From positions 1 through 25,581 of IMG/VR virus record IMGVR_UViG_3300047496_000368: 25,581 nt of DNA. One strand, 5' to 3'. Both the position numbers and the translations under genes were made by a program. Positions 13,355-20,893 of the stretch are shown here, in pieces. The notes below the pieces were generated by a model. That model did not search any database. It was not told the DNA's origin and saw only the letters and a list, made by a program, of their open reading frames with translations. Position 1 is the first letter of the stretch, and the number at the start of each line of letters is the position of its first letter. Source of the stretch: a virus.

Positions 13355-15483
13355 GTTTTCTTTCCGCTGGCGCCAAAAATGCCACCACGCAGCCGGTTTA
13401 TACCGGCATCCAGGTCCAAACCTCTGTCAACACGCTGGTTATCCCCAAAGGCTGGGGGCAGTTCCGCATCGCACCGAATTTGTTGTGGTATAATAATTTC
13501 CAGCGCCATAACGCCAAACAGAAAGGCGGCAAAGGCGGCTTGCTGGGGGGTGGTAACAGCAGTGGCTATACCTATACCGCCGATATCATCATGGGTATCT
13601 GTGAGGGCCCGATCACCGAGATATTGCAAGTCTGGAAAGACAGTACCATTTATAATGGCCTCGGCGCCATTGGGCTTAGCCTGGCGTTGGGCACGTCCCC
13701 GCAAGCGGGGTGGAGCTATTTGTTTAGCAAATATCCAGCCCAGGCGCTCACCTATCCTGGCACCGCCTATGTGTATGCGGCGAATTATGCGCTGGATAGT
13801 TCTGCCAGCGTTCCTAGCCACAATTACGAAGTAAAAACCACTTTTGGTGGCACTGGGGCGAATGGCATTGATGCCGACCCGGCGCAAGTGATTGATGATT
13901 TTCTTTTCAACACCAAGGACGGCGTGCAATATCCCGCAACCTCGGTTAACACCGCCACGCTCTATTCCAGCGCCGCGGCTACCACCACGGGGGATGCCGC
14001 GCTGCAAACCTACTGCCGGGCGCTCGGCTTATGTTTCTCGCCTATTTTGACTGATGTTGAAACGGCGCAAAGCGTTTTGCAGCGCTGGCAAAAACTTTTT
14101 AATTTTGCAGTGGTGGATTCTGGCGGCGTAATACAATTCATCCCCTTCGGGGATAGCCCGGTGACGGGCAATGGTGTAACCTACGCACCTAATCTCACGC
14201 CGATATTCAACCTCGGCGATGATGATTTCCAGGGGGATGCCACGGCGGACCCGGTGCAAGGCCAGGTGACGGATTTGACCGAAGCGTATAACGTTGAGCG
14301 GATCAACATTAATGACCGTGCCAATGCTTATAATTCCACGCCGGTAGAAGCGCGGGATGAGGCGATGATCAACCGGTTTGGTATCCGGGCTGATACCGGG
14401 ACCGCCGCCACCGAAATTTGTGATATCGATGTCGGCGCACTCGCCGCGCAATTGATCTTGCAGCGCACGCTTTATACCCGCAATACGCACACCATAAAAC
14501 TGGACGCGCGCTATTGCGGGCTGGACCCGATGGATTTGGTGACGTTGACTGATATAAATATGGGCATGACGGATACGCTGGTGCGCGTCATGTCCATTTC
14601 AGAGGATGACCAGGGTGTGCTAACGGTGGATGTGGAGGAGATGCCGGCCGGCGTGGGTACTGCCGCACTCTATGCCAAGCAGGGTAGCAGCAGCTCGCTC
14701 AACGCCACCTACAGCACCGCCAGCCCCGTCAACCCGCCGATGATCTTTGAGCCGCCGCCATCCCTGACCAATAACCAGGCCCAAGTGTGGATCGCGGCTT
14801 CCGGCAGCGTGGGTGGCGTGGCGGATACGCTCTGGGGCGGGGCCAATGTGTACGTGTCATCGGATAATGCCACCTATGAGCTGATCGGCCAGATCACCGC
14901 GCCGGCGCGGCAAGGCGCGCTCCTGGCGGCCCTGCCGGCTTATACGGGCGGCAACCCGGATAATGCCGATACGCTGAGCGTGGATTTGACGATGAGTGCC
15001 GGCACGCTCACCACCGCGGCCTCGCCTGCATCGGCATCAGCCGGCAATACCATGTGCCTGGTCGACCAAGAGATTGTCAGTTTTACAACCGCGACCCTCA
15101 CCGGCACAGACCAATACGCGCTCACCGCCTTGTATCGCGGGCAATATGGCACGGTGGGTGCGGCTCATGCCCAAGGCGCGCAATTCTGCAGGCTGGATGA
15201 TGCGGTGCTGGAATATACCCTGCCGGATGAATGGATCGGCCAGACGATTTACGTCAAACTCGCCAGCTTCAACGCCACCGGTGGCGGCACGCAGAGCCTG
15301 GCGGATTGCACGGCTTATTCCTACACCCCCACCGGCGCCGGTGCTTTCGGCCCGGTCGCGAATGCCCTGGCGCTGGGGCAAAATATGGATTTTGGGCTGG
15401 TGACACAGATTGTGTCCATCTCAGATAGTTTCGGTGTCGTTTCCGATGCGTTTAATCTGCCGATTGATTGCGGCGTAGCTTAA
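13351..15483 (+). CDS. Tail tip / host-specificity protein (GTA gp15-like)
   Basis: At 710 residues and in the slot after NlpC/P60, this is the large tip or baseplate hub protein. The opening region has TQPVYTGIQVQTSVNTLVIP, a low-complexity KQKGGKGGLLGGGNSSG linker, then YTADIIMGICEGPITEILQVWK, typical of this family. A middle part holds a tail-hub fold (QSVLQRWQKLFNFAVVDSGG, then VTLTDINMGMTDTLVRVMSI). The C-terminal third is a series of beta modules including YALTALYRGQYGT and PDEWIGQTIYVKLASFN, a fibronectin-like layout. It probably contacts the host surface or holds the adhesin encoded next. Its ATG overlaps the methyltransferase stop, so it is coupled to that foreign gene. Confidence 0.85.
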   Translation: MSFLSAGAKNATTQPVYTGIQVQTSVNTLVIPKGWGQFRIAPNLLWYNNFQRHNAKQKGGKGGLLGGGNSSGYTYTADIIMGICEGPITEILQVWKDSTIYNGLGAIGLSLALGTSPQAGWSYLFSKYPAQALTYPGTAYVYAANYALDSSASVPSHNYEVKTTFGGTGANGIDADPAQVIDDFLFNTKDGVQYPATSVNTATLYSSAAATTTGDAALQTYCRALGLCFSPILTDVETAQSVLQRWQKLFNFAVVDSGGVIQFIPFGDSPVTGNGVTYAPNLTPIFNLGDDDFQGDATADPVQGQVTDLTEAYNVERININDRANAYNSTPVEARDEAMINRFGIRADTGTAATEICDIDVGALAAQLILQRTLYTRNTHTIKLDARYCGLDPMDLVTLTDINMGMTDTLVRVMSISEDDQGVLTVDVEEMPAGVGTAALYAKQGSSSSLNATYSTASPVNPPMIFEPPPSLTNNQAQVWIAASGSVGGVADTLWGGANVYVSSDNATYELIGQITAPARQGALLAALPAYTGGNPDNADTLSVDLTMSAGTLTTAASPASASAGNTMCLVDQEIVSFTTATLTGTDQYALTALYRGQYGTVGAAHAQGAQFCRLDDAVLEYTLPDEWIGQTIYVKLASFNATGGGTQSLADCTAYSYTPTGAGAFGPVANALALGQNMDFGLVTQIVSISDSFGVVSDAFNLPIDCGVA

Positions 15484-15493
15484 GGATTTTTAA

Positions 15494-17695
15494 ATGGCCG
15501 ACCAAGTACAATTACGCCGCGGCGCCGCCGCGCAAATCGCCACCTTCACCGGTGCGGTGGGGGAAGTAACGCCCTCCACCGATACCAACAGGCTTTTTGT
15601 GCATGATGGCACCACGGCGGGCGGCCATGCCCATGCGCTGCAAAACGAGTTGGTCGTCACCTGCGCGGATAGCAGTGGCACCGCCAATGCGGTGATCATC
15701 GCCAGCAACATTGGCCCCGCGGCGCCGGTGGATGGCATGTTGGTGGTGATTAAAATCGCTAACACCAGCACTGGTGCGTGCACGGTCAATTACAATAGCG
15801 CCGGCGCCGTGGCGCTGGTGGCGGGCACGGGTGCCGTACTTGTGGCTGGCGCGCTGCAAGGGGGGGCTGAGATCATCGCGCAATACCGCTCGGCATTGCC
15901 TGGCTACGTGCTGCTGGCCAATAATGGCGGCAACCCGCAATTTGCCAGCGCTTTGCCCATTTCCCAGGGCGGGACTGGCGCCACCACGGCTTCAGCCGCC
16001 GTGGCCAATTTGGGCCTTACCGAAGCGCTGGTTTTTGCCGGCACCTGGAATGCCAGCACCAATACGCCAAATTTGATATCCGGCACTGGCACGCCCGGTG
16101 CGGTGTATGTGGTGAGCGTAGCTGGCACCACCGCGCTGGATGGCACCAGCGAGTGGAATGTGGGGGACAAAGCCGCGTTCAACGGCATAACCAGCACCTG
16201 GACTAAGATTGACGGCGTGCCGAATGAGGTTTTGTCCGTCAACGGCGCCACCGGCGCGGTTTTGGTGCAGCCGCAGATACCGGCGGCATCCGGTTTGATT
16301 TTGGGCGGCCCGACGACGAAAGGCGGCAACCCTGTGCCGGTGACCATAGGGAGCAATCTCTCGCTCTCTGGCACCACGCTGGTGGGTGCGCAAGCTGTGA
16401 TTCCAGGTTCCCTTAACGGCGAAATTTTGCTCGGTGGTTCCACGCTTGCCGGCGCAGCGCCGATTGGGTTGACGAGCCTGGTCAATATTTCTTTATCCGG
16501 AACAACGCTTACGGCGGCGCAGGTCCCGATACCGGGTAGTCTCAACAATGAGTTGCTGTTGGGTGGATCAACATTGACAGGGGCGGCGCCAGTCGCAGCT
16601 GCCATTGGACCAGGTTTGAATTTGAATAATGGGGTTTTGTCTAACACGGGACTATTCGGTTCAGGGACCGACGGGAACGTCCTCATTTCGTCAGGAGTGG
16701 TAACCCTGAATCGCAATATGATGTATAATAATTTAACTATTAACGGAAGTGGTGTGCTCAGCACCAACGGGTTTGTTGTTTTTGTGCAAGGAACACTTGA
16801 TTTGTCCGGTGCCGGTGCCGGGGCCATTGTTTGTATTGGCGGCGTCGCTGGTAGCACGGGGGTTGGGGGCACCGGCGGCGCCCAAGGGGATGGGCTGTAT
16901 GGCTCTTTTGTTCCTGGAGCAACAAACCCGCCATTTGCCACATTAATGCCGCCTTTAAATGGCACGGATGGGGGTAGTGCTGGCGGATCATCAAACGATC
17001 AATACGGTAATGTTATTGCAAGTGTGGGAGGGGCAGGCGGATCGAGTAACGGGACCGGTGGTATTCCTGGTGGTTCGATGTCGAACGTAGTTTTTGTTGG
17101 TAATGGGAATCAATGGCCTCTTGACCCTAGTTTGGTTTTTTCAAATTTTATTACTGCATTTTCTCCGTTTTGTTTGAGTTCAGGTGGTAGTGGGGGGGCT
17201 CCTGGATTTAGCCCTTCCAATAGTAATGGTGGCGGTGGGGGCGGTGGGTGTGGCGGTGGTGCGGTAATTATTTTTGCTTCGACAATTTTCACAGGTACAA
17301 ATAACACTGCAGGAATTATACAAGCTAATGGCTTTAATGGCGGGAGTGGCGCTGCATCGACCACGGTCGCGGAAGGTGGTGGTGGTGGTGGTGGTGGTGG
17401 TGGTGGTGGTCTCGTTTATATTGTGTGCAAACTGCGGACCGGCCCTAACATTCCTAATGCGGTTCAAGTTAACGGGGGTGCCGGCGGAGCCGGCGGTGGT
17501 AGCGTCACTTCCGGATTGGCAGGCAGTGGGGGGGGCGGAGGTAATGGCGGCCTCTATCAATTTACCAATATGGTTATTGCTTCCAGCCAAATGAGAATAT
17601 TGCCAAACTCCGTTTCAGGTGCAGCAGGAATTGTGCCGTCAGGCACCACGGGTGGTGCGGGTGGTGCGGGAGCACTAGCTTCAGGCGTGCTATAA
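15494..17695 (+). CDS. Tail fibre / receptor-binding adhesin with poly-glycine domain
   Basis: The first 45 residues (MADQVQLRRGAAAQIATFTG and LFVHDGTTAGG) match the N-terminal attachment domain seen in phage tropism-determinant proteins. Near 155-175 is the fibre motif ISQGGTGATTASAAVANLGL. Three repeats of about 45 residues with IPGSLNxELLLGGSTL follow. The last 300 residues are glycine-rich, with runs of up to twelve glycines, a GGVAGSTGVGGTGG segment and a repeated AGGAGG pattern, resembling the poly-glycine tip of T-even gp38-type adhesins. The C-terminal third is less GC-rich apart from the glycine tracts, consistent with exchange of the receptor-binding tip. An in-frame GGT microsatellite and a G8 tract lie in this part. 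Confidence 0.85.
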   Translation: MADQVQLRRGAAAQIATFTGAVGEVTPSTDTNRLFVHDGTTAGGHAHALQNELVVTCADSSGTANAVIIASNIGPAAPVDGMLVVIKIANTSTGACTVNYNSAGAVALVAGTGAVLVAGALQGGAEIIAQYRSALPGYVLLANNGGNPQFASALPISQGGTGATTASAAVANLGLTEALVFAGTWNASTNTPNLISGTGTPGAVYVVSVAGTTALDGTSEWNVGDKAAFNGITSTWTKIDGVPNEVLSVNGATGAVLVQPQIPAASGLILGGPTTKGGNPVPVTIGSNLSLSGTTLVGAQAVIPGSLNGEILLGGSTLAGAAPIGLTSLVNISLSGTTLTAAQVPIPGSLNNELLLGGSTLTGAAPVAAAIGPGLNLNNGVLSNTGLFGSGTDGNVLISSGVVTLNRNMMYNNLTINGSGVLSTNGFVVFVQGTLDLSGAGAGAIVCIGGVAGSTGVGGTGGAQGDGLYGSFVPGATNPPFATLMPPLNGTDGGSAGGSSNDQYGNVIASVGGAGGSSNGTGGIPGGSMSNVVFVGNGNQWPLDPSLVFSNFITAFSPFCLSSGGSGGAPGFSPSNSNGGGGGGGCGGGAVIIFASTIFTGTNNTAGIIQANGFNGGSGAASTTVAEGGGGGGGGGGGGLVYIVCKLRTGPNIPNAVQVNGGAGGAGGGSVTSGLAGSGGGGGNGGLYQFTNMVIASSQMRILPNSVSGAAGIVPSGTTGGAGGAGALASGVL
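16276..16660 (+). repeat. Three coding repeats in the adhesin shaft
   Basis: Three units of roughly 45 residues each open with IPAASGLILGG, IPGSLNGEILLGGSTL and IPGSLNNELLLGGSTLTG, and close with LSGTTLVGAQ, LSGTTLTAAQ and a diverged LNNGVLSNTG. Such tandem units usually extend a fibre shaft. Boundaries are approximate. Confidence 0.75.
17375..17410 (+). repeat. (GGT)12 microsatellite coding for twelve glycines
   Basis: Twelve perfect GGT triplets lie in frame in the adhesin's glycine-rich tip. Pure codon use, unlike the mixed glycine codons around it, points to recent expansion by strand slippage. Changes of whole units would lengthen or shorten the tip without a frameshift. Confidence 0.95.
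17528..17535 (+). repeat. G8 homopolymer near the adhesin 3' end
   Basis: Eight G residues encode part of a Gly run about 55 codons before the stop. A one-base slip would replace the last part of the receptor-binding tip. Confidence 0.9.
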
Positions 17696-17764
17696 CAAGC
17701 TGCCAAAAAACATTTTTTTGTTTTGTTTTTGGATATGTTTTTGATGTGTTAAGGAGCGCGAATT

Positions 17765-18145
17765 ATGGCTGCTGACGAATACCCCGGCCCGAATGATCAT
17801 CCATTGGTGGATTATGGCGTGATCAAAGAACGTGTCGATAATCTGGTCGCATCTCTGCGACAATATCAGCTGGATACACAACAATATCAGCGTGATACCA
17901 ATGAGAGGTTTATCCGGGTGGAAAACCATATTGCTGAAGGTTTTCGGCAAAGCCAGGCTGACCGGGAGGCCGGCAATAAGGCGTTGGGGGAGATGATCTC
18001 GGAGGCCCGCAAGGAGACCCGCGAATTATCCGCCGGGCTTAGCCGGGGCCAAGGCGCGTTCGGCATGGGCTCCAAAATAATCGGTGTCATTGTCACCATC
18101 TTTGCCGCCGCTTTGGGTGGCTGGCTAAGCCATGTGGCATGGTAG
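17765..18145 (+). CDS. Coiled-coil protein with C-terminal membrane anchor (holin or lysis accessory candidate)
   Basis: The 126-residue product has AAGGAG eight bases before ATG 17765. It is mostly helical and charged: VIKERVDNLVASLRQYQLD, then repeated DTQQYQRDTNERF, then KALGEMISEARKETRELSAG. A single hydrophobic segment follows at about 103-123 (SKIIGVIVTIFAAALGGWL). This shape resembles the XhlA-type helper of lysis cassettes, which has a coiled coil and one C-terminal membrane helix. Its place at the head of the lysis genes supports a role there. The adhesin-to-gene gap (17696-17764) is AT-rich with T-runs and could hold a promoter, though no convincing boxes were found. Confidence 0.6.
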   Translation: MAADEYPGPNDHPLVDYGVIKERVDNLVASLRQYQLDTQQYQRDTNERFIRVENHIAEGFRQSQADREAGNKALGEMISEARKETRELSAGLSRGQGAFGMGSKIIGVIVTIFAAALGGWLSHVAW

Positions 18146-18163
18146 TTTTCGCCGTCATTGCAA

Positions 18164-18196
18164 GCCGCGTCTTATCCGTGGCGCGGCAATCCATCT
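18164..18196 (+). terminator. Possible weak terminator hairpin
   Basis: GCCGCG at 18164-18169 can pair with CGCGGC at 18182-18187 around a 12-base loop, followed shortly by six T residues before TAACC. The stem is short and the T-run is offset by seven bases, so the call is weak. It lies between two small genes of the lysis region. Confidence 0.3.
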
Positions 18197-18223
18197 TTTT
18201 TAACCTAAAACAAGGAGTTTGAC

Positions 18224-18466
18224 ATGAGTGAAACGATTTCTGGCGGCGCTGCATCTGTTTCCGGCGCGGTTTCTGTTCCTGCTGCCGGACCGGACAAAAC
18301 GGTTCTCATCGCCGGGCTGAAAGCAAAACTGCTGGAGGATATCACCGCGTTTGAAGCCGCCGCCGGCGTGGTGCTGGATGAAGCGCGCGCCGAGCTGGAA
18401 GCGATCGGCACCGATGCCGAAAGTTTTTGGGCAAAAGTTGAAGCCTGGATCAACAAACACTTTTAA
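18224..18466 (+). CDS. Small hypothetical phage protein in the lysis region
   Basis: AGGAG lies about eight bases before ATG 18224. The 80-residue protein has an Ala/Gly/Ser/Val-rich N terminus (about 1-22) that is probably unstructured, then an amphipathic helical part with LKAKLLEDITAFEAAAGVVL and AELEAIGTDAESFWAKVEAW ending in WINKHF. There is no signal peptide or membrane segment. The stop overlaps the next ATG (TAATG), so it is coupled to the holin-like gene. Proteins of this kind occur near lysis genes in many alphaproteobacterial prophages, but I do not know their function. Confidence 0.65.
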   Translation: MSETISGGAASVSGAVSVPAAGPDKTVLIAGLKAKLLEDITAFEAAAGVVLDEARAELEAIGTDAESFWAKVEAWINKHF

Positions 18467-18747
18467 TGGTGGACATTCCCCCTAAAACCCCGGCTAAAAT
18501 GCCGGGGTTTTTTGCAGCACTTATCAATGGTGATGAGATGGCTTTTATCGCGCTGGTCATCACCGCCAGTGGGCTCGCCACGCTGGCCTGCGATATTGCT
18601 TTGACAGCCTATGCCGTGGTGGTGCGGGGCCAGCATTTTGACGGCTCTGAATTCTGCCAGTCAGCCGCCATCCTGCTCGGCGCGCTCACCTCAGCCATTG
18701 GGGCGCTTGCTGGTTTCATGGGCGTAAAAGCCAAACTCGGAGGTTAA
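18466..18747 (+). CDS. Holin-like membrane protein
   Basis: The product is 93 residues from ATG 18466, or 69 from ATG 18538. It has two hydrophobic segments: about 25-53 (FIALVITASGLATLACDIAL and on) and about 66-87 (SAAILLGALTSAIGALAGFM), joined by a charged turn with RGQHFDGSEF. This two-helix layout and the location before the spanin and lysozyme genes fit a phage holin that permits endolysin release. A strong intrinsic terminator lies inside the first 16 codons, so either the shorter start is the true one or the hairpin regulates this gene. The 18466 start is coupled to the upstream stop but has no ribosome-binding site; GGTGATG before 18538 is weak. Confidence 0.65.
   Translation: MVDIPPKTPAKMPGFFAALINGDEMAFIALVITASGLATLACDIALTAYAVVVRGQHFDGSEFCQSAAILLGALTSAIGALAGFMGVKAKLGG
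18485..18513 (+). terminator. Intrinsic terminator within the start of the holin-like gene
   Basis: A GC-rich stem (AAACCCCGGC at 18485-18494 with GCCGGGGTTT at 18501-18510) closes a six-base TAAAAT loop and is followed by a T-run to 18513. It is one of the best terminator structures in the window. It overlaps the first codons of the reading frame that starts at 18466 and lies 25 bases before the alternative start at 18538. Confidence 0.8.
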
Positions 18748-18749
18748 CC

Positions 18750-19181
18750 ATGAGTATTGTTTCAACCGCGTTTGGGCTGGCCAAATCGGCCGGCTCTGCG
18801 CTTATCCCCGGCATCGGTCCGGCGCTGAAATTCGGCCCCTATGTCGGTGCCGCGTTGCTGTTTGGGTTGTTGATGTTTGAGCACCAGGAACTGCTCACCG
18901 CCAAAGAGACAATCCGCGCTGATGCCGCCACGTGCTCCAGCGAGCGCCAGGCAGACGCCGCGGCTTTGACCGCCAAAGCGCAGGCCGTGATTGACCAGCA
19001 GCGCGCCGCCCTGGATGCGGTTCAAGAATCGCTCCAGCGCGCCAGCACCGCCAACGCGGCCTGGGGGGCGGCATTGCAAGCCAACAATGCCGCACTCGCC
19101 TCTAAACCAGGCCAGGACGCGCCGCTATCGCCCGTGTTTCAGTCCGGGCTCGCGGCGCTGCGCGCGGGGGTGGGGCAATGA
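18750..19181 (+). CDS. Inner-membrane spanin subunit (Rz-like)
   Basis: The 143-residue protein has a membrane segment at about 31-44 (YVGAALLFGLLMFE) and a long periplasmic helix rich in Ala, Gln and Glu (TAKETIRADAATCSSER, then AQAVIDQQRAALDAVQESLQ). It ends with a Pro-containing segment (KPGQDAPLSP). This is the layout of i-spanins, which connect to an outer-membrane lipoprotein partner and fuse the two membranes in the last step of lysis. The partner gene follows with an ATGA overlap. The start is ATG 18750, with AGG near 18742. The fold assignment comes from layout and gene pairing rather than residue identity. Confidence 0.8.
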   Translation: MSIVSTAFGLAKSAGSALIPGIGPALKFGPYVGAALLFGLLMFEHQELLTAKETIRADAATCSSERQADAAALTAKAQAVIDQQRAALDAVQESLQRASTANAAWGAALQANNAALASKPGQDAPLSPVFQSGLAALRAGVGQ

Positions 19182-19468
19182 CAAGGTTAAAACCAAGTTT
19201 TATTGCCATAACAGCATTTTTTTTGGCAGGCTGCGCTACACCAGCGCCGATCATCCAGACCGTGGTGCAAACCAAGGTGGTGACACCCGATGTACCGGCC
19301 GGGCTGCTCACCTGCATGGGCGCGCCGCCGATCCCCCCCATGACCATGGAAAGCCAGGCGATGGACCTGCTGGTGCAGGAAATTATCGCCGGCCAAGACT
19401 GCCGCGACCACCTCGCGGCAGTTGCGCAGGCTCTGTCCGTGCCAGCGCCGTTATCAACAAAAAAATAG
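19178..19468 (+). CDS. Outer-membrane spanin lipoprotein (Rz1-like)
   Basis: The 96-residue product begins with a lipoprotein signal: basic MTRLK, hydrophobic core, and lipobox FLAGC with the lipidated cysteine at residue 19. The mature part has VVTPDVPAGLLTCMGAPPIP, a proline-containing stretch, and a helical C terminus with two cysteines (46 and 75). A short lipoprotein starting within the stop of an Rz-like gene is the usual sign of an o-spanin. Together with the upstream protein it should form the spanin complex across the periplasm. The start overlaps the previous stop by four bases (ATGA). Confidence 0.85.
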   Translation: MTRLKPSFIAITAFFLAGCATPAPIIQTVVQTKVVTPDVPAGLLTCMGAPPIPPMTMESQAMDLLVQEIIAGQDCRDHLAAVAQALSVPAPLSTKK

Positions 19469-19477
19469 GATTTTTTA

Positions 19478-19849
19478 ATGACACAATTCACTTTCAACCG
19501 CGCCGCCGGCACGTTTTGGCATGACAACGTGGAACTCAGCACCATCGCCTATTCCGGGCATGGGCCCGGCGTAAACAATCCCGCGTTTGAGGCTGAGCAC
19601 AATATCGGCCCGCTGCCCGCAGGCACCTATTCTATCGGGCCTGCGAAAGACCCGATCGACATCCTTGGGCCGGTGGCACTGCCGCTGACACCAATCGGCG
19701 GCCAGGAGATGTTCGGCCGCAGTGCATTTTTTATCCATGGCGACAATGCGTCGATGAACCACACGGCAAGCGATGGTTGCATTATTTTGCCCAAAACGAT
19801 TCGGGAATATATCGCCGCATCGCCAGATAAAACGCTGGTGGTGGTGTGA
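19478..19849 (+). CDS. L,D-transpeptidase-like protein (tlde1 / DUF2778 type)
   Basis: This 123-residue protein ends in the motif FFIHGDNASMNHTASDGCII, with His87 and Cys101 in the H...S-x-G-C arrangement of L,D-transpeptidase-type catalytic sites. The N terminus shows NVELSTIAYSGHGPGVNNP and GPLPAGTYSIG, features of the DUF2778 (tlde1) family that acts on peptidoglycan, also known from type VI secretion effectors. No signal peptide is visible. It sits in the lysis cassette, with GTG of the lysozyme overlapping its stop. It probably cleaves or crosslinks wall peptides, either during lysis or at virion entry. Confidence 0.8.
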   Translation: MTQFTFNRAAGTFWHDNVELSTIAYSGHGPGVNNPAFEAEHNIGPLPAGTYSIGPAKDPIDILGPVALPLTPIGGQEMFGRSAFFIHGDNASMNHTASDGCIILPKTIREYIAASPDKTLVVV

Positions 19850-20304
19850 CCGAAACGTTTGATATGCCGGCAATGCTGGCCGAGCTCGGCACGCAAGAGG
19901 GCCGCAAGCCCTTTGTGTATGACGATGCCACCGGGCTCCCGATCAGTAGGGGCACCATCGTGCGAGGCAACGCGACTGTAGGCATGGGCCGCAACCTGGC
20001 CACCGATGGCCTGTCAGATGCCGAGATCGACTTGCTGTGCACCAATGACTGCCTAAAATTCGCCGCCGTGCTTGACTGCCGCATTCCGTGGTGGCGCGGC
20101 CTATCGCCGGCGCGCCAAAGGCAAATGCTTAGTCTGGCCTTTAATATGGGGCCAGAAGAGCTTATCACGGGCTGGCCACATTTTTTGGCGGCAATGCAAT
20201 CCGGCAATTGGCAGGCTGCCGTTGATGAGCTGCAGAGCAGCAAATGGTGGCACCAGGTCGGCCAGCGCGGCCCAATGATTGCGGGCCAAATTTTAGCCGG
20301 ATAA
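19846..20304 (+). CDS. Endolysin, T4-type lysozyme (glycoside hydrolase 24)
   Basis: The 152-residue protein carries the GH24 lysozyme signature: Glu18 in TQEGRKPFVYDD as the general acid, acidic residues at 26-27, and Thr44 in NATVGMGRNL. A second block reads RQMLSLAFNMGPEEL and ends with the helix NWQAAVDELQSSKWWHQVG. These enzymes cut the glycan strand of peptidoglycan. There is no signal peptide or signal-anchor segment, so export would depend on the holin. Translation starts at GTG 19846, overlapping the stop of the tlde1-like gene. The stop is followed by a 38-base gap to a converging reverse-strand gene. Confidence 0.85.
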   Translation: MTETFDMPAMLAELGTQEGRKPFVYDDATGLPISRGTIVRGNATVGMGRNLATDGLSDAEIDLLCTNDCLKFAAVLDCRIPWWRGLSPARQRQMLSLAFNMGPEELITGWPHFLAAMQSGNWQAAVDELQSSKWWHQVGQRGPMIAGQILAG

Positions 20305-20342
20305 TGTTACCAAATGGGCTTAATCGGCGGCGTCGCGTTCCG

Positions 20343-20564
20343 TCATTTGCGAATTTTCTTTCCATCAGCCAGCATCTGCGCCTTAAACACCCGCTGTCGT
20401 TTGGGCTTAAACCGCTCAACGGCGGCGGCTTTGTCGAACCCCTCCACCAGAGAGATTTCGGCCTCGATTCGCTCGCTCACCATCCCGGCCAGAGATTGCA
20501 GAACGCCAGCCAGTGCCAGCCGTTCATCCCGAAGCGGGATTAAAACCGCCGTCACCTCGCTCAT
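20343..20564 (-). CDS. Small hypothetical phage protein
   Basis: From ATG 20564, which overlaps the stop of the upstream gene (ATGA), this encodes 73 residues: MSEVTAVLIPLRDERLALAG, a helical middle with SERIEAEISLVEGFDKAAAV and a lysine/arginine-rich end (FKPKRQRVFKAQMLADGKKI). The third of three chained leftward genes, it is basic at the C terminus and may bind nucleic acid or an acidic partner. No family is recognised. It converges with the lysozyme gene, and there is no clear terminator between them. Confidence 0.6.
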   Translation of the reverse strand: MSEVTAVLIPLRDERLALAGVLQSLAGMVSERIEAEISLVEGFDKAAAVERFKPKRQRVFKAQMLADGKKIRK

Positions 20565-20893
20565 GGCTCTCCCTCCATGCAGCGCAGCAACATCACCAGG
20601 TTGCCAGCGCTCATGCAGGCATTTTCTAGGTGCCCAAACATCACCGCCAAGCCATCGGCGGGCTGATATTCTGAAAGCGTGTGCGCCGCCTCTCGTCCGT
20701 ACCAAGTCACAACCCGCACGGAGTCACGCTCGGCAATCACCAGCTCCCGCACCGGCCGGGGCAGATGGTTCAGCCGCTCATCATTCTGCACCTGCACCAC
20801 ATCCGCCAAGGCCACCAGAAGGCCGCCAGCCGCCTCCCTCACCGCCGCGTACTTGTCCGCCGCCGCACCCAGCGGCTCAGCCTGCGCGCTCAT
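20561..20893 (-). CDS. Hypothetical phage protein, coupled to AlpA-like regulator
   Basis: The 110-residue product starts at ATG 20893, overlapping the stop of the AlpA-like gene, and ends overlapping the next start. It is mostly helical: ADKYAAVREAAGGLLVALAD, a middle with PRPVRELVIAERDSVRVVTW, and a C-terminal MFGHLENACMSAGNLVMLL. The three-gene chain points to a single functional unit. No domain is recognised. Confidence 0.65.
   Translation of the reverse strand: MSAQAEPLGAAADKYAAVREAAGGLLVALADVVQVQNDERLNHLPRPVRELVIAERDSVRVVTWYGREAAHTLSEYQPADGLAVMFGHLENACMSAGNLVMLLRCMEGEP

Noticed and set aside
15904-16965. Long reverse-strand reading frame opposite the adhesin
   Set aside because: It is proline-rich and low in complexity, as expected from reading glycine-rich codons backwards; the forward gene explains the stretch.
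15494-17695. Diversity-generating retroelement target
   Set aside because: The N terminus resembles tropism-determinant proteins, but no reverse transcriptase gene or template repeat is found in the window, and the C terminus is glycine-rich rather than a C-type lectin variable domain.
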